Shown here: in pieces, positions 9,617 to 19,121 of the stretch | Position numbering within the stretch: position 1 is the stretch's first letter | Layout of the letters: every line of letters starts with the position of its first letter | NCBI RefSeq assembly: GCF_002813915.1 | Contig: NZ_CP019335.1 | Location: forward strand, 2,339,777 to 2,403,776 | DNA from: Tenacibaculum sp. SZ-18 | Lineage (GTDB): Bacteria > Bacteroidota > Bacteroidia > Flavobacteriales > Flavobacteriaceae | Reading direction: 5' to 3' | Length of the DNA: 64,000 bases | Translations under genes and position numbers: made by a program | Notes under the pieces: generated by a model | The model's input: only the letters and a program-made list of their open reading frames with translations | What the model was told of the DNA's origin: nothing | Database searches by the model: none

Positions 9617-10087
9617 ATGAAAAAAATAACATTTACTTTTTTATTTTTAGTAGCAACTACTATCATGTATTCTCAAACTAAAATTGGAATTCAAGCAATT
9701 TATGGAACAGATACAGACTTTGGTATAGGTGCAAAAGCCACAATTGAAATATCAGAAAAATTCTTAGCTTCACCATCTATAAATTACTTCTTTGGGGAAA
9801 GTGTGCAAGGAGCTAGTACTTCAGTGTTAGGAATAAATGCTGATGCTCATTATATTATTTCAAAAAATAATGGTTTATCCTTATATCCTCTGGCTGGTAT
9901 CAACTTAACTCGATCAAGTGCAACCGTCTTAGGGAACAGTATTTCAACAACAGAAATTGGATTTAATTTAGGTGGTGGTTTAAACTACGAACTATCATCA
10001 TCACTCACAGGGATTTTCGAAACTAAATACGTCTTAAGCACGTTTGATCAAGCAACTTTTAGTGTAGGAGTACTTTACCATTTGTAA
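9617..10087 (+). CDS. Small outer-membrane beta-barrel protein
   Basis: This 156-residue protein has a signal peptide (MKKITFTFLFLVATTIMYSQ). The mature part of about 136 residues consists of alternating amphipathic strands separated by glycine-rich turns (IGIQAIYG, FGIGAKATIE, GFNLGGGLNY, FSVGVLYHL). This fits an eight-stranded OmpX/opacity-like barrel. The last residue is leucine rather than the classical phenylalanine, but the alternating C-terminal strand is present. It lies 30 bases upstream of a lipoprotein gene, and the two probably form one transcript ending at the hairpin at 10868. Role unknown; adhesion or envelope maintenance would be guesses. Confidence 0.8.
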   Translation: MKKITFTFLFLVATTIMYSQTKIGIQAIYGTDTDFGIGAKATIEISEKFLASPSINYFFGESVQGASTSVLGINADAHYIISKNNGLSLYPLAGINLTRSSATVLGNSISTTEIGFNLGGGLNYELSSSLTGIFETKYVLSTFDQATFSVGVLYHL

Positions 10088-10117
10088 TAAAATCACAATA
10101 ATTTAAAATAGAAACTT

Positions 10118-10831
10118 ATGAAAATTTTAAAAAACTTACTAATAATTATCGGTGTATTTGCATTGTCTGCTTGCAGTAATAACGATGAGAAAAATATTGA
10201 TAACATTGAAGACAAAGATTTGTCTGAAGTAATGCAAGGATTTCAAGAAAAAATTAATAATATAGAAATCCCTAATGGTCTGGCAAATAGTTCAGATACC
10301 AATGCTCAAACAACGGCAACATATATTAATCTAGTTAAAAATTACGGGTTGGTCTTCTCAGCTTTTTTTAACGTTCCAACCGATGCAACAGCTCAAAAAT
10401 CAAATCAAATTTCTAAAAAATCAACAACTAGTAATTCTCAAACCTATACTTGGTCAGACGGACAATCTACAATTAACTATACAGTTACTGAGTTAGTTGA
10501 TCGTTACACGTTTAGTTATACCATCGAAAGTCCAAGTTATTCAGGTAAAGTAATGGATGGATTTAGCTTAAAAGATGAAAGTCTTGCTGAACTAAATATG
10601 TATGATATGGGCGGAACTTCCTTAACAATGAAATGGACTTACATTAACGGAACCGCGACTTTAGATCTTAAAGATAGTAATGGATCTCAATATATTTTGA
10701 TTGTAAATAGCGATAATTCTGGTATACTAGAGATAATCGAAGATAATACGCTTACTGTAAAATGTACTTGGAATGCCAGTGGAAATGGAACTTTAATAAA
10801 CTATGAAACTGGGGAAACATTCTCTTGGTAA
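10118..10831 (+). CDS. Lipoprotein of unknown function
   Basis: This 237-residue protein has a clear lipoprotein signal (IIGVFALSAC, lipidated C19) followed by SNNDEK. Residues of about 30-110 are helical and serine/threonine-rich. From about 115 on it is beta-rich with many aromatic residues and short repeats of the style YTWSDGQSTINYTV and LKDESLAELNMYD, suggesting a beta-sandwich or lipocalin-like fold. Acidic Bacteroidota lipoproteins are often surface-exposed; the SNNDEK after the cysteine resembles such export signals, but this is inference. It follows the beta-barrel gene by 30 bases. I do not recognise a named family. Confidence 0.75.
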   Translation: MKILKNLLIIIGVFALSACSNNDEKNIDNIEDKDLSEVMQGFQEKINNIEIPNGLANSSDTNAQTTATYINLVKNYGLVFSAFFNVPTDATAQKSNQISKKSTTSNSQTYTWSDGQSTINYTVTELVDRYTFSYTIESPSYSGKVMDGFSLKDESLAELNMYDMGGTSLTMKWTYINGTATLDLKDSNGSQYILIVNSDNSGILEIIEDNTLTVKCTWNASGNGTLINYETGETFSW

Positions 10832-10867
10832 CCCAATCGTTTTCATTTCAATTTTTTGAATTAATAG

Positions 10868-10903
10868 AGACTCATCTAAATTTAACTTTAAATGAGTCTT
10901 TTG
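10868..10903 (+). terminator. Hairpin terminator after the lipoprotein gene
   Basis: AGACTCAT (10868-10875) pairs with ATGAGTCT (10892-10899). Four further inner pairs follow across one mismatch, and a short TTTT follows the stem. It sits 36 bases after the stop at 10831. Confidence 0.65.
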
Positions 10904-10970
10904 TTTCCCTATTTGGCCAATATTTTGAATTAATTTTGTTTGTCAAAATATTAATTAGTTCTTAAAAACA

Positions 10971-10999
10971 AAAAACCACATATCTGTTATGTGGTTTTT
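10971..10999. terminator. Bidirectional terminator between the lipoprotein gene and gapA
   Basis: AAAAACCACATA (10971-10982), loop TCTGT, TATGTGGTTTTT (10988-10999) is a perfect 12-base stem with A/T runs on both sides. It can stop gapA transcription on the minus strand (stop at 11025) and any read-through from the left. Confidence 0.85.
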
Positions 11000-11024
11000 T
11001 TCATCATTTAAACTTAACAAATAT

Positions 11025-12032
<1,008 letters not shown>

Positions 12033-12049
12033 TTATATATCTAATCTGT

Positions 12050-13036
12050 TTATGTTGTCATTATATCTGACACTCTCAGTAATTCTTTATCAATAGAATT
12101 CTGTCCCTTTATTGCTTTTTCTAAATCCGTTGCTACTACTTTATTATCCCGTAAACCAACCATTAAATTTGATTGTCCATCTATTAAAAACTCGACTGCT
12201 TTCACTCCCAACCTTGAAGCCAGCACTCTATCAAAACATGATGGAGATCCTCCACGTTGCATATGTCCCAAAACTGATACGCGCACTTCATATTCTGGCA
12301 TATTCTCTTCAACATAATCTGCCAATTCGTACACATTCTTACCAGATTTATCACCTTCAGCTACGACAACAATACTCGAAGATTTACCTGAACGTCTACT
12401 TTTCTTTAAAGACTCTAACATTCTTTCCAATCCTAAGTCTTCCTCTGGCACTAAAATCTCTTCGGCACCAGCTCCAACTCCTACATTCAAAGCTATAAAA
12501 CCTGCGTCTCTTCCCATAACTTCTACAAAGAATAGTCTATTATGCGAAGAAGCTGTATCTCTAATTTTATCGATTGCTTCCATTGCCGTGTTTAAAGCAG
12601 TGTCATAACCTAGTGTATGAGAAGTTCCGTAGATATCATTATCAATAGTACCAGGAATTCCAATCACAGGAAAATCATACTCTCCATTAAAAACAACTCC
12701 TCCAGTAAAAGATCCATCTCCACCAATAACAACTAGTCCATCAATTTCATGTTCTTTTAAGTTTTCGTAAGCTTTTTGTCTACCCTCTTTAGTCATGAAT
12801 TCTTTTGATCTCGCTGATTTTAGAATCGTACCTCCTTTGTGAATGATATTGTTTACGCTTCTTGCTGACAACGTAACAAAATCACCTTCAATCATTCCTT
12901 GATAACCTCTGTAAATTCCTATACATTCTGTTCGATAATAAGCACATGCTCTAACAACAGATCTAATGGCTGCATTCATTCCAGGAGAATCCCCTCCTGA
13001 CGTCATAACCGCTATTTTTTTTATTTTATTTCCCAT
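12050..13036 (-). CDS. pfkA: 6-phosphofructokinase (ATP-type, PfkA family)
   Basis: This 328-residue enzyme phosphorylates fructose-6-phosphate to fructose-1,6-bisphosphate. Visible signatures are the ATP-binding GGDSPGMNAAIR near the N-terminus, GGDGSFTG near residue 105, the catalytic loop PGTIDNDIYGTSHTLGYDTA, and VEVMGRDAGFIAL with the substrate-binding MGR. The GTIDND aspartates and GGDGS glycine pattern are of the ATP-dependent group A. It is the first gene of an apparent pfkA-gapA operon and is divergent from the symporter at 13165. Fold and function are certain. Allosteric regulation by ADP/PEP as in E. coli cannot be judged from sequence alone. Confidence 0.97.
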   Translation of the reverse strand: MGNKIKKIAVMTSGGDSPGMNAAIRSVVRACAYYRTECIGIYRGYQGMIEGDFVTLSARSVNNIIHKGGTILKSARSKEFMTKEGRQKAYENLKEHEIDGLVVIGGDGSFTGGVVFNGEYDFPVIGIPGTIDNDIYGTSHTLGYDTALNTAMEAIDKIRDTASSHNRLFFVEVMGRDAGFIALNVGVGAGAEEILVPEEDLGLERMLESLKKSRRSGKSSSIVVVAEGDKSGKNVYELADYVEENMPEYEVRVSVLGHMQRGGSPSCFDRVLASRLGVKAVEFLIDGQSNLMVGLRDNKVVATDLEKAIKGQNSIDKELLRVSDIMTT

Positions 13037-13164
13037 ATGTTCGATTTCAAATTTACTTACTTATTTACAATATTCACTGATAAAAATGCGAAATCGTTTT
13101 CGATTTTTACCGTTTTTAAAGCCTTTTTAAATTATTTATTTACATTAGCATTTAAACCTAAAAT

Positions 13165-14898
13165 ATGAAACTTACCTTACTTGATTACACCATTATTGTT
13201 ATCTTTTTCATAATCTCTCTATTAATTGGAATTAGAGCTTCAAAATCCGCAGGAAAAAACAGCTCTGAGTTTTTTTTATCAGGAAGAAATATGCCTTGGT
13301 GGTTATTAGGTGTTTCAATGGTAGCAACAACTTTTGCTGCCGATACACCTGGATTAGTTACGGAACTTGTTAGAAAAAATGGAGTTTCAGGAAACTGGGT
13401 TTGGTGGGCAATGTTACTTACTGGAATGCTCACAGTTTTCTTTTATGCAAAATTATGGCGAAAATCGGGAATAAGTACCGACTTAGAATTTTATGAGATA
13501 CGATACTCAGGAAAAACAGCTGGTTTTTTAAGGGGATTCAGAGCCATTTACCTTGGAGTTATCTTCAATATAATTACAATGGCTGGTGTGTGTTTGGCAG
13601 GAGCTAAAATTGCAGCTATATTATTAGGGATTTCTCAGGCTGAAATGCTCATATATTCATCTATCATTGTTGTCATTTATTCTTCTCTTGGAGGATTAAA
13701 AGGTGTTTTACTTACAGATTTTGTTCAATTTATAATTGCAATGATTGGATCTGTATGGGCAACAATTTATATAGTTAATTTACCAGAAATTGGCGGGATG
13801 AATACTCTATTATCACAATCATCTGTAGCAACAAAACTTGACATTTTACCCGACTTTTCAAATACTGAGAGTCTAATCACTTTATTTATTATTCCTTTCG
13901 CTGTTCAATGGTGGAGTACTTGGTATCCAGGAGCAGAACCTGGCGGCGGTGGATATATTGCTCAACGAATGCTGGCAGCAAAAGATGAAAAAAATGCAAC
14001 ATGGGCAACATTATTCTTCAATTTTGCTCACTATGCCTTACGCCCGTGGCCATGGATTATTGTTGGTTTAGCATCATTGGTTTTATTTCCAGATGTAGAA
14101 AGTATCAATCAAACTTTTCCTAATTTAACTAGTGAAATGCAAGGAGAAGATGTTGCTTACGCAGCCATGATGACTTATCTTCCTGCTGGTTTATTAGGAA
14201 TTGTACTTACTTCTTTGATAGCAGCCTTTATGAGCACCATCAGTACACAACTAAACTGGGGAAGTTCATATGTAGTAAATGATTTTTATGCTAGGTTTAT
14301 TAATACAAACGCGTCAGAAAAACAAAAAGTAATAGTCGGAAGAATCACTACAGTATTGCTAATGTTAGCTGCTGCTTTATTCTCTTTTTACTTACAATCC
14401 GCAAAAGGAGTTTTCGATTTACTTTTACAAATTGGAGCAGGAACTGGTTTACTTTTTATACTTAGATGGTTTTGGTATAGAATTAATCCATTTAGTGAAA
14501 TTGCTGCGATGTTGATTTCATTTTTAATTGCTCTTTTCTTTTTCTTAAATGGAAAAATGGATGAACCTTTAGTTACAGTTTCTAGTTCCGTACAATTGAT
14601 TACTGGAGTTGTAATTACAACTGTAGGATGGATTATGGTCACTTTATTAACTAAGTCGTCAGATCAGGAAACTTTGGATAACTTCAATAGATTAATTTTT
14701 GAATCAGAAAACAAATTCAAAAACATTGGTAGTAAAATAATCGCTTTTTTAGTAGGAACAATTGGAATTTACTGTGTTTTATTCGCAACAGGAAATTGGA
14801 TTTATGGAGAAACATCAAAAGGAATAATATTTTCTATTTTAGCGATAGTTTCAATTATTATAATTCAACAACTTTGGAAAAGAAAACTTTTAGAATAA
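13165..14898 (+). CDS. Sodium:solute symporter (SSS family)
   Basis: This 577-residue inner-membrane protein has about 14 predicted transmembrane helices. It begins with LLDYTIIVIFFIISLLIGI and has the family-typical SSEFFLSGRNMPWWLLG segment in the first periplasmic/cytosolic loop region. Later come YSSLGGLKGVLLTDFVQF and the central LLTSLIAAFMSTISTQLNWG, a hallmark of Na+-coupled SSS carriers. Substrate (sugar, proline, pantothenate, other) cannot be read from the sequence. It is divergent from pfkA, and the association with glycolytic genes suggests, but does not prove, a sugar or organic acid. Only 16 bases separate its stop from the convergent TPR gene. Confidence 0.92.
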   Translation: MKLTLLDYTIIVIFFIISLLIGIRASKSAGKNSSEFFLSGRNMPWWLLGVSMVATTFAADTPGLVTELVRKNGVSGNWVWWAMLLTGMLTVFFYAKLWRKSGISTDLEFYEIRYSGKTAGFLRGFRAIYLGVIFNIITMAGVCLAGAKIAAILLGISQAEMLIYSSIIVVIYSSLGGLKGVLLTDFVQFIIAMIGSVWATIYIVNLPEIGGMNTLLSQSSVATKLDILPDFSNTESLITLFIIPFAVQWWSTWYPGAEPGGGGYIAQRMLAAKDEKNATWATLFFNFAHYALRPWPWIIVGLASLVLFPDVESINQTFPNLTSEMQGEDVAYAAMMTYLPAGLLGIVLTSLIAAFMSTISTQLNWGSSYVVNDFYARFINTNASEKQKVIVGRITTVLLMLAAALFSFYLQSAKGVFDLLLQIGAGTGLLFILRWFWYRINPFSEIAAMLISFLIALFFFLNGKMDEPLVTVSSSVQLITGVVITTVGWIMVTLLTKSSDQETLDNFNRLIFESENKFKNIGSKIIAFLVGTIGIYCVLFATGNWIYGETSKGIIFSILAIVSIIIIQQLWKRKLLE

Positions 14899-14914
14899 TA
14901 TGATAATAGTTTGC

Positions 14915-16288
14915 TTAATTACATAAAAACTGAGAAATAATTCTTTGTACTTTTTCATTTTCAGTAACTGAAGGAAATAAATCTTCAATCAAAGATAATC
15001 CTTCACAATCTATACATAATGCATTTTTTAAGTGGATGAAAGCATATTGTTCTTCCCCTTGAATCATAAATAAACCGAAAAGTCGATACTCCAATTCAGC
15101 AAACTCTTTGTATGTATTTTTAGCTTTTATTAAAACTTTTATCGAGTTTTTAAATTCACCTAAATAAATTAGTACATCAGCTAAGGCTAAATAAACTTCA
15201 ATATCAACATCTCCGAGTTCAATGCACGTTTGAAACGCTTTTACAGTTTCGTCAAAAAAATTGAGCTTACTATTTATTTCGGCATACTTTCTCCAATATA
15301 TTATGTTTGAATCATCAATTTGCAAAGCCTTGTTTATATAATATAAAGCCTTATTATAATTGTCTGCTTCACAATATAAATTGATAAGTAATAACCAAGC
15401 CTTATCTAATAATGGATCCTCATATACCGCTTTTTTATAAAATTCAATAGCAGTTCCAGGAGCTTCTAGATTTTCATAACACTCACCTATTCTAACATAA
15501 GCAAATGCAGTCGGATCATCTAACTCTAGTGTAATAAGATAATTTTCAATTGCTTTTTCAAAATGACCTAATTGTTCAAGTGATTTTGCTTTTTCAAGAT
15601 ATCCGCCAATAAAAGTTTCATCTATAATTACAGCATAATCAAAAGCTTTTAAGGCATTTTCATAATCTTCAAGTTCAAAATATTGTTTTCCTAATTGATG
15701 CCAGGCAACTTCGCTGTAGGGATTCTTATCTATATATTTTCTTAAAAACGTAATGGACTGCTCAAAATCTTCTTGCATTTCATAACAATAAACAATGTTG
15801 TAAAGAGAAGAATAATCCTCAAAGTCTACCTCTATACATTTTACGAAATTTAGTCTTGCATTATCAAAATCGTCTAAATACAAGTACTCCATTCCAATCA
15901 TCGCCCACACATCGATAGGATCCTCCACATAATCTAACGATTGTTTTAAAACATCAATAGCTTCTTGATGCTTTTTATATTTTGATAAGATAACTGCTTT
16001 TTGAAAAAAAACTTCGTCGTTATGAGGTTCTACTGCCTCTATCTGATTTATCAATTTAACTGCGTCCTCAAAATTATCATCAAAAATAAATACTTCAACT
16101 TTTAATAATTTAAGAGCAATTGAATGTGGATGTTGGTCTAATCCTAAATGAATAGCTTTCTTAGCTAATGTATGTTTCCCTATATTTAAATAATGCTGAA
16201 CAATCTCCTCAAATTCCGTAGCATCAAAAAAATACACATCATTAGTTTTTAACATTGATTCAAATCTTGATAAAGACATAAGATGCAA
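14915..16288 (-). CDS. Cytosolic tetratricopeptide-repeat protein
   Basis: This 457-residue protein lacks a signal peptide or membrane segment and is almost entirely TPR-like helix pairs. Examples are AWHQLGKQYFELEDYENALKA at about 196-216 and AYVRIGECYENLEAPGTAIEF at about 264-284. At least nine repeats are recognisable. The protein is acidic. Such proteins are protein-interaction scaffolds; no partner is indicated by the neighbours (symporter convergent, DUF2853 divergent). The ATG at 16288 is used here; an alternative ATG three codons later would change nothing important. Function unknown. Confidence 0.88.
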   Translation of the reverse strand: MHLMSLSRFESMLKTNDVYFFDATEFEEIVQHYLNIGKHTLAKKAIHLGLDQHPHSIALKLLKVEVFIFDDNFEDAVKLINQIEAVEPHNDEVFFQKAVILSKYKKHQEAIDVLKQSLDYVEDPIDVWAMIGMEYLYLDDFDNARLNFVKCIEVDFEDYSSLYNIVYCYEMQEDFEQSITFLRKYIDKNPYSEVAWHQLGKQYFELEDYENALKAFDYAVIIDETFIGGYLEKAKSLEQLGHFEKAIENYLITLELDDPTAFAYVRIGECYENLEAPGTAIEFYKKAVYEDPLLDKAWLLLINLYCEADNYNKALYYINKALQIDDSNIIYWRKYAEINSKLNFFDETVKAFQTCIELGDVDIEVYLALADVLIYLGEFKNSIKVLIKAKNTYKEFAELEYRLFGLFMIQGEEQYAFIHLKNALCIDCEGLSLIEDLFPSVTENEKVQRIISQFLCN

Positions 16289-16495
16289 TTTTGAATTACT
16301 TACATAAATCTACTACAAGAAGGACGGTTTTACACATGAAAGCCGTTTAGTTTTCAACAATTTAATTAACAAAAAAAAAACATTTATACCTAACTAAATC
16401 ATTCAGAAGCATTTGTTGTCATTCAATTTGATATGCTATATTATTTTTTTATATTTGAATGAGTTGAAATACAAATTAACCAAATAATAAAAATT

Positions 16496-16837
16496 ATGAG
16501 CAAATTCGACGAAAAAGTAGAGCTGTATACAAAATTTATGAACGATAAAGGTTTAAGTTTTGATGCAGATTTATTAGCTGCAGTGACTAAAGGCTTAGGA
16601 CCTTCGATTTACAAAAAAGATGCTGAAACGGTTTCAGGCACAGATCCAAAAGAACTTGAAACGGTTAAGAAAAACTTCTTAATTAAAAAGTTAGGTTTAG
16701 AAGATGGTCCAAACTTAGATGAAGGTATCGCTGAGGTAATTGAACAAATCGGCAAATCTGAAAGAAATAAGTATCGTGCTGCTGTTTACTATCTTTTAAC
16801 TAAAAAGTTCGGTAAAGAATCTGTTTACGGAATGTAA
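16496..16837 (+). CDS. DUF2853 family protein
   Basis: This 113-residue soluble, mostly helical protein matches what I know of DUF2853: the N-terminal MSKFDEKVELYTKFM, the central ADLLAAVTKGLGPSIY, and the C-terminal KYRAAVYYLLTKKFGKE. The family is small, conserved in Bacteroidota and proteobacteria, and has no assigned biochemical function. It is a single gene with a strong terminator 24 bases after the stop. An AT-rich 5' region of about 200 bases precedes it. The gene is real on the basis of length and composition; nothing about its role should be assumed. Confidence 0.85.
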   Translation: MSKFDEKVELYTKFMNDKGLSFDADLLAAVTKGLGPSIYKKDAETVSGTDPKELETVKKNFLIKKLGLEDGPNLDEGIAEVIEQIGKSERNKYRAAVYYLLTKKFGKESVYGM

Positions 16838-16860
16838 TTTCTGACTGAAATAAATTTTAT

Positions 16861-16890
16861 AAAACCTGTATTGTTTTCAATACAGGTTTT
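16861..16890 (+). terminator. Terminator after the DUF2853 gene
   Basis: AAAACCTGTATTG (16861-16873), loop TTTT, CAATACAGGTTTT (16878-16890) is a perfect 13-base stem followed by ATATTTTTGTTTT. The downstream T run also forms the -7 box of the next gene. Confidence 0.85.
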
Positions 16891-16899
16891 ATATTTTTG
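16871..16899 (+). promoter_or_regulatory. Bacteroidota-type promoter for sdaA, overlapping a terminator
   Basis: TTG (16871-16873), an 18-base spacer and TATTTTTG (16892-16899) match the consensus. The predicted start is near 16905, about 21 bases before the sdaA ATG. The -33 and spacer are inside the terminator hairpin of the preceding gene. Confidence 0.55.
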
Positions 16900-16926
16900 T
16901 TTTAACAAACATCGTTAAATTACTTT

Positions 16927-18354
16927 ATGCATCAATTTATTAGTGTCTTTGACATGTTAAAGATTGGGGTTGGTCCGTCAAGTTCTCACACATTAGGACC
17001 ATGGAGAGCTGCTCAAAACTGGATTCTAAATTTAGAGTCTAAAAATCTATTAGAAAATGTAGCTTCAATAAAAGTCGATTTATATGGATCTTTATCACTA
17101 ACGGGTAAAGGACATGCTACAGATTTAGCAGTAGCTTTAGGATTAAGTGGAACAGATCCTGAATTCATACCAATAAACGAAATTAATACTCATATTGAAA
17201 ACATAAAGCTTCGAAATAAATTACACTTTAATGCAATTAGAGAAATTGATTTTTCAATGGATCAAATTGTTTTTAATAGAGAGTTTTTACAATTTCACGC
17301 AAACGGATTAACCTTTAGAGGATTCAACACTAACAATGATGAGATCTCAACTGAAACATATTACTCTATCGGAGGTGGTTTTGTAATTCAAGAAGGTGTA
17401 GAAAATTTAATAGAAAATGTAGAAAATAAAATTACATTTCCATATCCTGTAAACAAAGCCATAGATTTAGATAAATACTGTAAAGAAAAAGGTGAAAATA
17501 TTTCTGATATTGTACTTGCCAACGAAATGATTTTAGCTAAAGAGGAAGTAATCTACAAAAAGTTAGATAATATCTGGAATACCATGCTAGAATGCATGTA
17601 TATTGGGTGTCATACAGAAGGAATTTTACCTGGTGGTTTAAATGTTAGAAGACGTGCTTTTTCCACTCATAAAAAACTCATAAAAGATACGGAATACAAT
17701 GGTGTTACGGATTGGATAAAAGGTATTCGAAAAACAGAAGTAAAATTTAGGGAAATTCTAAAATGGGTAAGTTGTTTCGCTCTTTCAGTAAACGAGGTTA
17801 ATGCTTCCTTGGGTAGAGTTGTAACAGCTCCAACAAACGGAAGTGCTGGTGTAATTCCCGCAGTTTTAATGTACTACATGGTAATTGAAAATCATGAAGC
17901 TACTATCGATCATGTTAGAAAATTTTTATTAACCGCTGGTGAAATTGGAAGTTTATTCAAGAAAAATGCTACAATTTCTGCAGCAATGGGAGGCTGCCAA
18001 GCTGAAATCGGAGTTTCCTCTGCGATGGCTGCAGCAGCATTAACAGAATTACTTGGAGGAACTCCAGCACAATGTTTAGAAGCTTCTGAAATTGCCATGG
18101 AACATCATCTTGGTTTAACTTGTGACCCAATTGGTGGTTTAGTTCAAATTCCTTGTATTGAAAGAAATGCAATGGGCGCTATCAAGGCAATTAACGCAGC
18201 TGAATTAGCTTTAGAAAGAAATCCAGAAGATGCAGTTGTTCCTCTTGACAAAGTTATAGAAACCATGTGGGAAACAGCTAAAGACATGAATAGAAACTAT
18301 AAAGAAACATCGGAAGGTGGATTAGCAATAACTGTTGGATTGGCAGATTGTTAA
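16927..18354 (+). CDS. sdaA: L-serine ammonia-lyase, iron-sulphur type, single chain
   Basis: This 475-residue enzyme converts L-serine to pyruvate and ammonia through aminoacrylate, using a [4Fe-4S] cluster. The N-terminal beta domain has SVFDMLKIGVGPSSSHTLGPW (first 20 residues of it suffice to identify the family). The alpha domain carries the cluster cysteines C357 (GGCQAE), C399 (LTCDP) and C410 (IPCIER), with the 42- and 11-residue spacing of E. coli-type single-chain enzymes. APTNGSAGVIPAV is also conserved. It stands alone with its own predicted promoter. RidA at 5.2 kb could detoxify its aminoacrylate. Only 8 bases separate it from the convergent yaaA. Confidence 0.96.
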   Translation: MHQFISVFDMLKIGVGPSSSHTLGPWRAAQNWILNLESKNLLENVASIKVDLYGSLSLTGKGHATDLAVALGLSGTDPEFIPINEINTHIENIKLRNKLHFNAIREIDFSMDQIVFNREFLQFHANGLTFRGFNTNNDEISTETYYSIGGGFVIQEGVENLIENVENKITFPYPVNKAIDLDKYCKEKGENISDIVLANEMILAKEEVIYKKLDNIWNTMLECMYIGCHTEGILPGGLNVRRRAFSTHKKLIKDTEYNGVTDWIKGIRKTEVKFREILKWVSCFALSVNEVNASLGRVVTAPTNGSAGVIPAVLMYYMVIENHEATIDHVRKFLLTAGEIGSLFKKNATISAAMGGCQAEIGVSSAMAAAALTELLGGTPAQCLEASEIAMEHHLGLTCDPIGGLVQIPCIERNAMGAIKAINAAELALERNPEDAVVPLDKVIETMWETAKDMNRNYKETSEGGLAITVGLADC

Positions 18355-18362
18355 TCCACAGA

Positions 18363-19121
18363 TTATCTTGTAAAGACTAATTCATAATCTGATGACAATT
18401 CCTCTGTAAATCTGTATCCATCAGTATCGAAACCTTTTAATTGTTCTAAACTCTCTATATCATTTTCAATAATATACCGAACCATTAATCCTCTTGCCTT
18501 TTTCGCAAAGGTCATAATAGTTTTATACTGTCCGTTTTTTAAATCTTTAAAAACAGGAGTAACCATTTGTACTTTCAAAGTTTTTTTGGGTAATGCCTTG
18601 AAGTATTCAGTACTCGCCAAATTAATTAGTAATTCATTATCTTCTAACTCAGAATTTAGCGAATCAGCTAAATCATTTCCCCAAAACTGATACAAATTGT
18701 CTTTGCGACCAACTTTTAATCTTGTCCCCATTTCCAGGCGGTATGGTTGAATTAAATCCAAAGGTTTTAACAAACCATATAACCCCGATAAAATCCTTAA
18801 TTTTTTTTGTAAAACTGGAACTTTACTCTCATCTAAAGTGGTAACATCAATTCCTCTGAAAACTTCACCAGTAAAACTATAAATGGCTTGCTTGGCGTTT
18901 GCTGTATCAAAAGGCAAACTCCACTGTTGGTTTCTTTCATAATTTAGCGATGCTAAATCATCTGAAATTTTCATTAACACCGAAAGATTCTTTCTAGAAA
19001 TTGTTTTCAATTTTTTATTTAACTTTTCAGCCTGTTCTAAAAATCTTGGTTGTGTAAATTCCTTTACGTTTGCTGGTGTTTCAAAATCTAATGATTTTGC
19101 AGGAGAGATAATTATTTTCAT
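18363..19121 (-). CDS. yaaA: YaaA family peroxide-stress protein
   Basis: This 252-residue cytosolic protein has the full YaaA/DUF328 pattern. The start is MKIIISPAKSLDFE, followed by FRGIDVTTLD, LSGLYGLLKPLDLIQPYRLEMG at about 112-133, NLASTEYFKAL and MTFAKKARGLMVRYI near the C-terminus. In E. coli YaaA lowers free iron during hydrogen peroxide stress and binds DNA; the fold includes a helix-hairpin-helix element. Its stop is 8 bases from the sdaA stop. Upstream lies a long gene-free region, so its promoter is probably within the 19.12-19.3 kb stretch, but I see no perfect consensus box. Confidence 0.95.
   Translation of the reverse strand: MKIIISPAKSLDFETPANVKEFTQPRFLEQAEKLNKKLKTISRKNLSVLMKISDDLASLNYERNQQWSLPFDTANAKQAIYSFTGEVFRGIDVTTLDESKVPVLQKKLRILSGLYGLLKPLDLIQPYRLEMGTRLKVGRKDNLYQFWGNDLADSLNSELEDNELLINLASTEYFKALPKKTLKVQMVTPVFKDLKNGQYKTIMTFAKKARGLMVRYIIENDIESLEQLKGFDTDGYRFTEELSSDYELVFTR

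Noticed and set aside
13048..13055. A minus-strand TAAATTTG box just upstream of pfkA as its promoter
   Set aside because: It would leave a leader of only about six bases and has no TTG at the right distance, so I did not annotate it.
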